64,000 nt of DNA from Rhizophlyctis rosea (Eukaryota > Chytridiomycota > Chytridiomycetes > Rhizophlyctidales > Rhizophlyctidaceae), in contig JADGJC010000040.1 of NCBI GenBank assembly GCA_027596075.1, positions 124,001 to 188,000 of the forward strand. The letters run 5' to 3'. The notes under the pieces were generated by a model that was not told the DNA's origin, did not search any database, and saw only the letters and a list, made by a program, of their open reading frames with translations. Of the stretch, positions 36,261 to 47,297 are shown piece by piece. Position numbers and translations under genes: made by a program. How positions within the stretch are numbered: position 1 is the first letter of the stretch; each line of letters starts with the position of its first letter.

Positions 36261-38055
36261 GTTCCCCACCACTAATCACTCCCTCCCTCCACCTCCCCTC
36301 CACAACCCTCCTCACCCTGTCCCGCCCCTCATCCATCCCATCCTTACACACCTCACCCCCCACAACCTCCACACACTCCTCACAAACCTCCGCCCCAGCC
36401 TCGACAAGAATTTCCACCACCTTCGTAAACTTGTCCGTCCAATGACCGGGAAATCGCTTTATGGCCGTAAGGAGCGGTGACGGCGTCCCAGGTGCGGACA
36501 TTTGAGGGGACGCACCATGCGCAAGGAGGAACTTTACCACCCCTACATGACCACCATGTGCAGCGCTGATAATGGGAGAGTTGTTCAAGGCTTGTACACT
36601 GTGTCAATGCGAGGGTAGACCATTAGGCCCGGTGAAGGGTAGTCCCAGAGGAAAAGATTGGAGTCCATTGAAAAGTCATTATACAAATTCAAACGTACTC
36701 AGCTCCATTCTCCACCAACAATCGACACATATTCACAAGTCCGCTCGTAGCTGCCGCCCTCAGTGCGTGGCTGTTATCAGCGTCGGCCGACGCACCATTT
36801 TCGAGGTAAAGTCGAGCAAGAGCGATTTGGTTGTCCCTAACTACAAGCATACCAAACTGCGATAAAGATGATGAGGATTCTGGGATGGCATGTAGACTAT
36901 AACTCAACAGCCTGTTCCAATAGACACCCATCCCCTAAGAACGGTCTCACACCCATCGTCAGCATAACCTTCACCACATCCGCAGACCGACGACGAGTGG
37001 CGATTTCAAACATGTCATCTACCGTCACCCCTGTATGCACACTTGTACGCAATGTTGGTAAGCCCTGTCTGCCCCTCTTCTCATCAGGCCGCCAACCTCG
37101 AGTCCAACTCCCGCCCCACACGAATCAATTCCCCAACAATCCGTGCCAAATTCCGTCTCACGGCAAGCATGAATGCCTCTTCTGTGATGAACGAGCTCAA
37201 ATTAACAAGATACAGCAGAACGTCAAGAGCCTGGTGGCGTACGGCCGCATATTGCTTGGAACCATCGGATACGTCGCATTGGATTTCCGTTACGAGGAAA
37301 TCGAGGATGGAGGCTTGGTTGTTCGTCACGGCGGTGAAGAGTAGACGAGACGGGTTTGGGATGTACTTCGTATGGGCACAGAGACATTTGAGGAAGGATC
37401 TGAGGCCTAATTTGGCGGATGCCACGTAGAAGTCTGGGTTCTGATAGTTGACGTCTGCACCTGTTTGGATGATTGATATTAGTTCACGAGAAGATAAGCA
37501 TGCGATGTCCAACATCGATGGGCTTCCCCATGTGCCAACAGTTTATGGCCTCATAGATTGATGGCAATGTGAGCTTGCAAGACACGCAAAAAACGTTGTA
37601 CATATGCGTGCGTTGTCAAAGAAGATCTCAAACTATGACCCTAATGTCCATTCATTCTCCACTTCCCACAAAGATTCTGCATTGTGCCGTGTGGAGTTGG
37701 CCATGACGACAGTCAGAAACTCCCCCAATACACCCAAAAATTCCGGGTCCTCAAGACCATACTTACCGAGCCTAATCAGAGTACAAATCAAAGCATCCTT
37801 CTCTCCAGTGTCGAACCTCTTGAAAGGGTCTGACATCGGATTGAAGAGCAAGGCACCAGCTTCACACAGAACGGCAACTTTGCCGTACTTGTTGGTCAGC
37901 CATTGAGCGCGTACGTCTCTGTTTGATGCAATCCTGTGAAGCAGTTTGCATGATCGTAAAATGTAGCGCGGATGGGCCGTCAGTGCCAGGATGTGCGCAA
38001 GGATTTCGGGCGGGAGGAAGGTGAGCGTTTGGGGTGGCAGTGCGTGGGAAGTCAT
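36250..38055 (-). CDS. F-box-like/ankyrin-repeat protein, copy C (intact only with a micro-intron)
   Basis: Exons (minus): 38055-37767, 37460-37097, 37041-36909, 36856-36699 and 36598-36250, about 430 residues. The ATG at 38055 aligns with copies A and B; the frame upstream opens only at TTG. Exon 1: LTFLPPEILAHILALTAHP and SCKLLHRIASNRDVRAQW, F-box-like. Ankyrin segments include GADVNYQNPDFYVASAKLG, SHALRAAATSGLVNMCRLL and VQALNNSPIISAAHGGH. After RELDS the frame breaks. Either a 55-nt intron (37042-37096, GTTGGC donor, AAG acceptor) is removed or the gene carries a frameshift; a 52-nt intron at 36857-36908 (GTTGAG donor, GCAG acceptor) in the same gene makes such a small intron credible. 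Relative to A and B, one ankyrin repeat and intron 4 are missing. The C-terminus is short, without the Arg-Gly tail. Confidence 0.65.
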
Positions 38056-40687
38056 CCTGATTGAGTCCGAAGAGGATGAAAGCAACGGTCCTAACTCAGA
38101 GGACTCGAGAGTGATGGCGTAACGTGGACGATATGCTGCGCTGGTTGTTGAACTTGGAGGATTCAATGTTGACCGGAGCGACGAGATCACACGCAAGATG
38201 AGATGGGAACCTGAGGTTGGTGAAACAAAGAAGCAACCACCAACAAGCGCCTCGTTCGTGTCGAACGACCATCAATGATGAGATCACTCGTGACCGCGCC
38301 ACGGGTCTTTTAGTACTTTTACTGTGTCATCGAGAAGGGTTCGCCGTGGCATGGCACATTCATGCTCTGACAAGGAGGTATGCTTCAGGGTTTTTGCAAA
38401 AGGCACGGGGACATGCTCTTGAAGAATTTGATCACTCAATACCAAGATGGGTTTGCTGAATATCCATTTTCCTGAGCAAACAAAGGAAATGACGTGTTTG
38501 GCTGTATCATGTGAACATCAGAAGGAGTCATTACCTCATTGCCCATGGTATCGGTGAACGCCTGCTAGAGTACACCCCTTCTTTTGCGTAGACTTGTCAT
38601 ATGCCAAGTTGTTGGTACATTGTGAGCCAGCAAGGCTTCATATATGCGAATGAAGGTTGTAGATTCATGTTTTCAAAACACTGTATCATGTGGTGGCCTG
38701 GAGTATGCGCGGAGTGCGCGGCGGCTTGCCCTGCATCTCTGGAGCATAAGTCAGACCTGATGGCAAGGTCTTTTAATCCGCCGCAAAAAGAGAAAAGCGG
38801 AAATACCGCCGTCACGGAGCACTTCCGATCCCGCAGCTGGAATAAATGCGGAAACGGATCAAACGTCTTTTAGTGTAATGGAGGCAGTGTAAAACACCAG
38901 ACCGGAGGAGCACGTTATTGACTTTGACCTACCTCCACGAAATGACGAATGCAAGACCTTCTGTGCCTGAGAAATCGATGACATATCATGCGCAACATGA
39001 CCCGCCAGCAGACAGATGAAGATCACGTATCCGACGCCCTCCAGTGAATTTCATAAAAGGATGTGGCACCATAATTGGTGATTTTCTTCACCTATTGCCA
39101 ACATAGCCGCAGGATAACGTTGCAATCGGCGTCCGGCCTCGTTGCTTTCGCAAGCAGGCTCTTCGTGCCGCACTGGTATCTATTTTCCATGACCTCCGCC
39201 AGACACACATGTTACTGAGCTGATTTTTCAATTGGCCTCTCAACGAATACCGGATCATTGGACCGAGATGCATATATCAGTCAACGAACGCTCAGCAATG
39301 GTTTGTACGAATTGTCTTCAGTTGAGCTTCATTTTTGCTTCCATGAAGAGTGCGCATGCATAAGTTGTAGCAGGTAATGGAGTGATCAATGAGTTTCATG
39401 AGGTCGACATCACTTGATGCAGACACTATGAGTTGTAACGCTTGACACGGGAGGGGTCAAGAGCAAAAAATAAGAACCGGGGTCAGGTGGACGATGAGGA
39501 CAGAAATCACACAGAGCGTTCCAGTCCTTTTGACAACCAGCATCATGCTACTGAGTGGTCAAGATGACTAAGATGCAATTAAGATTATACTCACTAGCAT
39601 TACAACTTTCACGAAGTTCAAGCCATCAAGCTGCCTCCAGCCAGACTCATTGCGAGGATCAACTTCCCAAAAAAGGACAGCTGCGATCGACCTTTTCACC
39701 ATAGTGCCAATGAACCACGGACAACTCATTGCAACCTCGGTGGATTCAAAAAACACTCTGGGAACGACATCAACAACCATTCAGTTGAATGATAGACTTA
39801 ACAAAAACACAAAAATGATCCGGTTGAGTGTTTCCTATTCGCTGATCCGAACATGTTGCTGGCATCGCAATCCTAGCTGATGCGTCGATAAATCCCGGAG
39901 ACGCTAGTGCACCTGAACGCAATTAGATCGCGAGCTGCACCACCTATCAGTTGTGACCGCAACAGACTACTTCGAAAACCGAGAAATGGGGAATTGTGAT
40001 TGCTTTCTCAAATGGAGAGTGCTAACGGCCTTAATGGGGTCGCCGAAGCAACTTAAGGGGCCCTGCTCACTCTCTTCTTGCTTCACAGTTTTGGCGGCTG
40101 ACTGCCTCTCAATGGGCAGGCTTAACATATCATTTGATGCCGACATTGATGAGTTTAATAGTCAGCAGTTGGCATTTGACAACTTTTGTATCAACATCCA
40201 CATGTGCAGTCCACACGGAGTGTTTTGTCACTTCAGCTCCAATCCGACAACCGGGTCTCTTCGTCCTATTTTTTGACTCAGCGATTTCACGCTTGCTACC
40301 ATCATAGCATGATGCTCATAAGCTTTTTCGTGCCATACATTCATTGACTTCGTGTCGCTGGAGCCGAGTCCGCATGCCGAGTATGCCGCTCGGGTGCATG
40401 TTTCAGCTGGCAAAAACTATGCATACCCCGATTAAGAGATGACAAGGGAAAGCCTAAACCCTGGCGCGTGGAATCGGCTCCATGTCTCAACCTGTTGGAT
40501 GTTTCAAGAGGCAAGACACCAGCCGGAACCTCAACACAGTCACAAGCACAGGATGAGATTCACGAAATTTCTTCTTCAGCTCTTTGGTCCTCTTCATCTG
40601 TCGCAAACTTTTTGGTCTCTACAGTGTAACATCTTTCTTGGTTCTCCGCTGCGCTAACCACATCTCAACACTCCAAACATCAAAAAC
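38056..40687. other. Upstream of ankyrin copy C to the tetraspan gene, no gene recognised
   Basis: Contains the copy C promoter. Only short frames occur. A plus-strand frame at 38601-38873 has several Cys residues (MWWPGVCAECAAACPASLE), but it has no partners and no family match. Nothing else supportable. Confidence 0.5.
38296..38308 (-). promoter_or_regulatory. Shared upstream element, ankyrin copy C
   Basis: GCGCCACGGGTCT, 241 bp upstream of the copy C ATG. It is identical over 13 bp to the copy A element and over 11 bp to that of copy B, within otherwise diverged upstream sequence. Confidence 0.5.
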
Positions 40688-41714
40688 ATGTGCACGTTTC
40701 CAGCCCCAAACTTTTGCGGGTGCATCTGTAAGTAGCAACGTGTATTGCTAGTGCGGCAAAGTCTATCACCAGTCGCACCCACCCTCCCGGCTTGTAACAC
40801 CGACATCACGCAGCAAAAGCCTAACCGATTTCCATCTCATATGTGCTGCACCAGCACTCCGCACAGGAACCGCCATCATCGCCACTCTCGTCCTCGTACG
40901 TAAAAAGTACTTGGCTCTTTCCCCTAGCCTCAGCTCTGATTCCTCCCACCTCACGTTCTCCTATCACAGATCAACGCGATCCTCGAATTCGTAAATATCG
41001 GCTACGGCTTCATTCCCGGCACCCATTCTCCCAACATCCCGCCTCTCTACACCCCCGTGCCGGCGTACATCTTCTACGCAATCGATTTGGTGGCCGGGTT
41101 GGTTGGATTGATGGCCGCGTTGAGGGTGAGTGTATTGAATAAAAAAGAGAGGCCTGGGTACTTGAGTGTACAGCGCTAAACCATGCTGTGCCGGCGCTTA
41201 GAACTCAATCACATTGGCGAAAATCTTCGCGAATTGGTTGTTGATACACATCAGTAAGTCCTTCTTCATATTTCATACGATCTTTTATCACATCTCTCAC
41301 TCCATCCCATTGCTCTAACGCAAACCAAAAGTCATCTCCATCGCCTTCACCATCGCCAACTTCATCATGATCTTCCGCTTTGCGGCCAGCACCTGCAACA
41401 CCGGAACCCCAACCGACCGCGTATTCTGCACCTCCTTCCGCAGATCCATCGTCGCCGGTTTCGTCGTGGCAATGCTTTTGAATATTCTTGTCGGGGTATG
41501 TTATAAGACATACACATTTCATTTTTTTCATACGTTGCTGTATTTGGATCTGCTCTGATCGTCACCGGCTTCATTCATTCAGGCTTACTTCACGTACGTA
41601 GTTTTCTCCTACTGGACTGCTCTTAAGAACAGGAAGCAGAATGAAGCTATTGGTATGAGAGATGGAGGAACGGCGCCTGCTGCCGATGGAGCTGCTCTGC
41701 ATGGTAATCCGTGA
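40688..41714 (+). CDS. Four-transmembrane small membrane protein (tetraspan-like, unknown family)
   Basis: Six exons: 40688-40727, 40855-40895, 40970-41125, 41202-41253, 41332-41495 and 41583-41714; 194 residues. Introns of 127, 74, 76, 78 and 87 bp with GTAAGT, GTACGT, GTGAGT, GTAAGT and GTATGT donors; intron 1 contains a CTAAC branch-point match. Phases agree at every junction. The N-terminus MCTFPAPNFCGCISLRTGT has the Cys-rich, then LRTG, pattern seen in small fungal and animal four-helix proteins. Predicted helices are at about 15-41, 59-79, 87-111 and 134-161, with a Cys pair (STCNTG, VFCTS) between helices 3 and 4. The C-terminal tail is cytosolic-like and Ala/Gly-rich. Probably an endomembrane or plasma-membrane organiser; no activity can be assigned. 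Confidence 0.8.
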
Positions 41715-42263
41715 ACGGCATCGCCAGATCGTCCGGATGGTGCAAGTATGAGGTAACCATGATATGAAACAGCTGGGGTCTGCCTTGAAGAGGAAGTTTT
41801 ATGTATTACATGTGCATCTTGTCTGTATCTGAACGGGAGCGTTTTAGCATATCAAATTCATCCCAAATCTTTGGATGTCATTCCAAATTGTACGATGTGC
41901 CACTGGTCTGAAGTTGGAGGTATGACGGGTAGGTGGGGACATCGTGTCCGCAATATCATGAGTGAGGATAGTCGACGCACAAAATGATCACCCAATTGTT
42001 GAAGTGACAAAATGCCTGAGGATTTCACTGTCATTCTCCCATCCCTCTGTTCCAAGTTCTGGGCATATGTTGTCAATTGGTGAGCCATACTTGGCAGATG
42101 CCGATGATGTCAGTAACAATGAACGATGCAGAATTTTCAATCTGACATGCGGTGATTAGTCAGAAGTACCGGTAAATCTGTCCTGGTGACCATCTGTGCC
42201 CCATTACTGCATATTCGTCACTGCCACGACCAAGTGGACGCACGATCTGGCGCATCTGACTTT

Positions 42264-43118
42264 ATGTGCTATGCCCATTTTCTATCCTCTCTGGGACTAA
42301 GGACAGTTTTTGCAAAAGGTGCATCAACTTTCACGATCCGCTTCAGGTCACCAACGCCGATGAATCTTCTTACAGCGCCGACGGTTTCCTCCCATGTTCC
42401 GTGTGGACAACATACAGGGAGCAAATGACCGACAACACAATACGCAGCAGCCCGCTTGGCGAATCGAACAATCCTGAGCAAGACTCCTTTACAAGGACAC
42501 ACTTCCTTACAAATCTTCTCGCCACATATTCATCGGACGAAACAGCTGCGGCGCTTTCTACTCACTCCTCTTTTCCTCTTTAAAAGACTTTACGACACTC
42601 CAAGCGCAAATCTCACACGCCCAAGCTGTAGACAAACATATCAAACTCCTCCACAAGTACACACAGGCAGCCCATCCCGATGTCCAATCCGCCTTTGGTA
42701 ACAATCGCATCGCCTTCAAGGACCACCACCTTGATGCAGACTTCCAATCCCACACTCAAGCTTTCGACTACGAAAAGCAGCAATGCCACACCACCTTCAC
42801 CGTCAATCCTTTGACCACATCTGACAACCCTCTCCCGGCTATCCTCAAAGTCCACTACCTCCATGAATGGATGTCCTGGAGCTTAAGCGAATGCGTCTGG
42901 GACCACACTACGAAGCTATGCCACCACTTAAAATTGACATCGTTGATTACGCTGACAGTGAACAATTTATGGAGGAACTGGTTTGTCAGGAGACCCGGGA
43001 GGATGATTCGGAGCTTTTACTGCAGTTATGTGAGCATCTGGGAGTGGAGTATGAGGAAGAGGTGGTACTGTCATTACTTCAGGTGCTTATTGGCGCAGAG
43101 ATCAATCACAAGCTGTGA
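42264..43118 (+). pseudogene. Uncharacterised soluble protein gene with unresolved frame break
   Basis: Best model: exon 42264-42346, intron 42347-42482 (weak GTCACC donor, CAAG acceptor), then a long exon from 42483 with LLYKDTLPYKSSRHIFIGRN, CGAFYSLLFSSLKDFTTLQA and a helical AVDKHIKLLHKYTQA segment. Near 42865 good coding sequence moves to the +1 frame (MDVLELKRMRLGPHYEAMPP, then an acidic C-terminus ending at 43118). Explanations are a 1-nt deletion, a sequencing error, or an 86-nt intron (42802-42887) with a weak GTCAAT donor; the intron would discard coding-like sequence on both sides. No family recognised. It may be a functional gene misread here or a young pseudogene. Confidence 0.4.
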
Positions 43119-43753
43119 GAAAGAGAGCTGAAGGGGTTGGGGGATGAGGATGGGTCGGATAGGGGGGATCACGACCTTTGGTAAAAGCATGATACCTATC
43201 TGTCAGTCATGCAAACATCAGAATTGCCTTCGCGGATGGCGGCACCAAACACGCGGTGTCTCTAAAGACTTTATGTGTCTGTCTTGGAACGACTGCACCT
43301 CCATGTATTTCATCAATGTTATTTTTACAGAACCAGTCAACAAAGAGCCATGTTAAGGTTATCCATTGTCCCGATCAACCGCCCCAGGGAACGCCCATTA
43401 TGTACACATCCCCACGTTTCTTTACAAAGTCATCTGTACATCCGCACAGAATACTGGGAAACACCCATGCCAATCCGTGTACTCCTTCAGAATGTCGTCC
43501 AACTCCTTGCATGGCCTATAGTATTGCGGTGCTACGACGACGTCACGACAAACAGGGTCAGTGCATTGGCCGCTTTGGAACCAGTTGTTGATGCACCTTT
43601 TGCAGTAGATTTGGCCCCATGGAGATACCAGTGGTTGGAAACTGTGCGGAGCAATGGGAAAAGGGGCAGTGGTTAGCTCATGCCGACACTGGTGGGTTTA
43701 CAGTCTGCCCAAGCGGCCCCCCTCCCCGCGTCCCCGCAAGGATGAAGCACAAC

Positions 43754-44889
43754 TCACAACAAATCATGACAAATGTGGCATTCCAACTGCACCGGAACGT
43801 TTTTCGGTATGTTCCACCACTGTTTCTCCGGCTCCGCCACGAAGAACGACGACACCCATGACCAGACGGACCCGTGACCAACATAGCGCAATTTGATGAA
43901 TGTGATGACTTCATCCGCAATAGCGCCAGCGATAATGGAAAACAATATAGCCGGAGCAGTCTCCACGCAAACCGCCGTAACCGCCATCGTAGCCCCAATA
44001 CTAACAAAATGCCTCAAGACATTCTCCCCACCCTTGATCTTCCGAATCGCAAACTGCGCTTCCTCCTTCTCCGTAGTTGACGCAGTACGGGCGTTCTTAC
44101 GGATGGAGTAATACCCAATGCGGAGAGTTTCGTAGAACGCCGTCATGACCGCACCAACGACTCCTCCTCCGATGGCATTGCCAATGCCCGAACCTGCAAT
44201 CTTTTTGAGGGATTCCTCGACGACTTCCATACCCCAACAACGCCCATTCTTGAAGACGAACTCGGAGAGTTTGGCTAGGTACTTGGCAGACGAGCGGATT
44301 CCTCGTTCGATGGTGCGGGCGATAACGGGGGCTAGTGCGCCCAAGGCAGCAGTCTTTAGTAGCCTGATAGAGATATGTCTACTTCAGCCTATGAAAGATC
44401 AAACATGTATCCTCAACTTCCCCTTACTTTGTTGGCAACGTTTTCCAAGCGTGCTGTCTAGCGGTCGCATCCTTACCGAACAAGGCTGGCAGGCAGATGA
44501 CAACCTCGGCGATCACTGCCAGGACGGCGGTGTTCAAAGCTGCTCTGGATGTCGAAGATTTCAGGGGACGAGTTGCGGTGACCGTAGCTGGAACAGCGGC
44601 GTGTCGCCTGACTTCGATGGAGCCGGAAGGACCAGAGAACGTGGGAACAAGCGCGTTGTTTTCTAGTCGTCGTTCGGCCGCTTGCTGGCGAATGAGACGA
44701 GCAACCGTTTCCTGAAGAGCGGCCCATAATGTTTAGCCGGGTAGACTCGACAGGGTGAACTTCGCTAGACTGCCATACCGTGATCTGACGGTTGAGGTCC
44801 TGCTGAGCATCACATTCACCACATTGGCCGCAGTTGTTACATTCATCCGAAAGCACGTCCGCGAATGGATCAACGGTGCTTGGCTCCAT
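43754..44889 (-). CDS. Membrane protein with N-terminal CxxCxxCxxC cluster (unknown family)
   Basis: Exons (minus): 44889-44779, 44711-44428 and 44363-43754; introns of 67 and 64 bp (GTATGG and GTAAGG donors, CAG acceptors); 334 residues. The N-terminus holds Cys17, 20, 23 and 26 in CNNCGQCGEC, a possible Fe-S or Zn site, followed by a charged helix (TETVARLIRQQAAERRLE). Hydrophobic stretches at about 95-116, 133-147, 187-210 and 250-285 suggest an integral or membrane-inserting protein, with Gly-rich GIGNAIGGGVVGAVM. The C-terminus is Trp-rich and ends near a second Cys pair (ECHICH). The acceptor-like CAG directly before the ATG leaves open an additional 5' exon. Convergent with the preceding plus-strand gene. 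Function unknown. Confidence 0.72.
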
Positions 44890-45950
44890 CTGTTTGAGGA
44901 CGATATGGAGTAAAACAGAGATGAAACTGAATTGCGAGGTTGGGAAGTGGTAAGGGCGAGCAGGGACTTGACCCCCTTTTGTATTCGCCGAACGGGTCGC
45001 TGCCCTCTTGTGACCAGCTTGCGTTCATGGGCTTGGATGCGTCCTTGTCTTTCTGTGCAACCTGTGCCCCCCGCAGCAATTCTGTGGCACAGTCTGTGTG
45101 CCGCATGTGCCACAAATCGTGGCCCCGCCACCATCACCTTTGAGGCAACTTTAAAAAATGTACTATTGTGCAGCTGCTTAGCCTAGTGTGGATTGCAGAG
45201 AAGGTTGTTACATGTTGGGGAGAGTCTTACAATCATCTCCAGATTGCATACCAAACACCCTCTAAGACAGATCCCCCCCCAAGAGTTGTACCAAATCATG
45301 CATAAGGGGATTTCGTTACGAAGAACCTACCGAAGGGCGCCGAGGCAGACCAGGGTTCTCGTCCTCGTAACAGCATACATGGCCCTCCAATGTTTAGACC
45401 GTCCAAAAGCGTTGACTTTGTGAGTCTTGAGTCCGGGACCGGAAAGGTTGCGCTGGTTGGTTGCTTGGGGCGATAGAAAATGAGGTCACTCGGATGATGC
45501 GATCGTAAGGACTAGACAACTCGGACATCGTCGTAGAGGCAAATAATGAACCAGTTGAAGTCGTATTTCCCGCGCTGATCAAGTGAACATTGGGCCCTGT
45601 GTGTGTGAATTGCCTACAAAAAAAACGCTGGTACAATGAAAGGGGGAGAAGGAAGTCTCAATGTTTACGATGTATAATTTTGCACGAACTGCCACAATGG
45701 TTAAGAAACGTTGACATTACTCACGATGTTCAACCAGACAACTGAAGATTGATTGTATGGAACACCTCAAGCTGCTGGACAAGAACACGCAGATCTTATG
45801 CAGTGGCTATATCCGTTGATGATCGGTCCTGCTGATTGGGAAGAAATGTTGCGCGTGCAATGCATGACCGCCTAAGCTTCCAGCCATCGCTCAGGTTGGT
45901 CATAGGAGGATTGTGATTGTGCAGAACGGGAAGCTGATTCCTATAAATAA

Positions 45951-46289
45951 ATGCCGGTTTTTGAACTGGCAGAAACTACATTGGCGGTCCAGACCCCAAG
46001 TTCTCAACCTGACTCTATCCCCTTGCAAGAAAAAGAAGTGACCCCCAACGCGACACAGCATTCTAGGAACGATGTTCATATTCGGACAATGGAACAACCG
46101 CCGGGAGTACCCAGGCCGATCATAGGTAATCAACAACACTGTGCATTTCCGTCGATCGCAGCAGCGCCGTCAATCAAGCAGGACAGGCATTGCCTTCAGT
46201 TGCAAGACGTCCTTGAGCGATTTGCTCTTTTTATCAATGCACAGTTACATCTAGCACTGACTCGTGGTCTCAAATTGTTCTTTCTTTGA
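45951..46289 (+). CDS. Small hypothetical protein
   Basis: A 112-residue ATG frame (start MPVFELAETTLAVQ) with mixed composition and a helical end (LQDVLERFALFINAQLHLAL). TATAAATA lies immediately before the ATG, too close to act as a TATA box for it. No homolog recognised and no introns suggested. It could be chance. Confidence 0.25.
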   Translation: MPVFELAETTLAVQTPSSQPDSIPLQEKEVTPNATQHSRNDVHIRTMEQPPGVPRPIIGNQQHCAFPSIAAAPSIKQDRHCLQLQDVLERFALFINAQLHLALTRGLKLFFL

Positions 46290-46976
46290 GGCTTCCTTTT
46301 TTGTCATTCATGTCCATCACAGATTGGGGGAGCTTCAAGTTGTCAAACACAACAAATTAGCAGCAAAAAGATCTACGCGACCAAAATGTTGACGCAACGA
46401 TCTCGGCGGCAATATCCTTCGTGGTCGTGCAGTTCTGCTGTGCACAGGATGTGTTGCCTCCATGTTCCTTGACCAACGATAGTCAATCATTGAAAACCGA
46501 TGACTTACTAGAAAAGAGTGAAACATCACCATTCCATCGCCTCTCAAATCCGTCACACCTCAGACCACTCTGACGAGTTCACCCAGCGCCACTCCAACCC
46601 GATGCTTCCTAGCGGTTACCAATTCCTCGACTGCACAGTATATGCTCAGAGTTTATTAATCATCAAGCTCAACGAGCTCAGGGGACTTCAACATGCACAT
46701 AATAGACACGCAAGCCTCTTGCAAACCGGCCGATTTTCTCTCATTTTTTGCCCTGCTAGGCGGATCACTCCTGCCGAATACTCTATGGCGCTTCAAAAAA
46801 ATGTCTTCCTGCAGCTCAATCCGCCGAAACCCAATGCAACGGTGTAAGTGGTGTATGGAGCGTATGCAGCTTGAGTCGAAACAGTCCTCGCTGATACTGA
46901 GGCAACATCAGTCAAAGGGAAGGGAATGGGAGATTCCGGAAAGAAAATGCCATGATTGCATCGTTCCGTGGCTGCC

Positions 46977-47297
46977 ATGAGAAAGCTTATACCCAAACCC
47001 AATCGGCAGTGCAGACGCTCACGAACCCCATTCCCTATGACAGTCAATGAACATAGGCAAATCCTTATGCAACAAACATTGAAAAACGACTTTCGCAGAG
47101 TCCCTCAAGACCAGGAATGGTACTGCCACGGAAACAATGACCTCCCCAACGCAACTCCCTATTCACGCTCATCACAAATGCTAACTCCTCCCTTCACATG
47201 GCAGCACCGCATAACAGCATTGGAAAACCACGACAGTCGGGCAAAAAGATTCCAGGCTCTACCTCTAGCTAAGGTGACGCACATATGCCGACCATAG
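46977..47297 (+). CDS. Small hypothetical basic protein
   Basis: A 106-residue ATG frame (start MRKLIPKPNRQCRRSR), basic and Gln/Asn-rich, with no recognised domain. Its homopolymer-poor composition makes a chance frame slightly less likely, but there is no supporting promoter or splice evidence. Confidence 0.2.
   Translation: MRKLIPKPNRQCRRSRTPFPMTVNEHRQILMQQTLKNDFRRVPQDQEWYCHGNNDLPNATPYSRSSQMLTPPFTWQHRITALENHDSRAKRFQALPLAKVTHICRP

Noticed and set aside
37031..37096. 66-nt intron as the repair of the copy C frame break
   Set aside because: Its length is divisible by three, so removing it cannot change the frame; the 55-nt alternative is needed.
38056..38196. 47-residue N-terminal extension of ankyrin copy C
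   Set aside because: Starts at TTG and does not align with copies A and B; the ATG at 38055 does.
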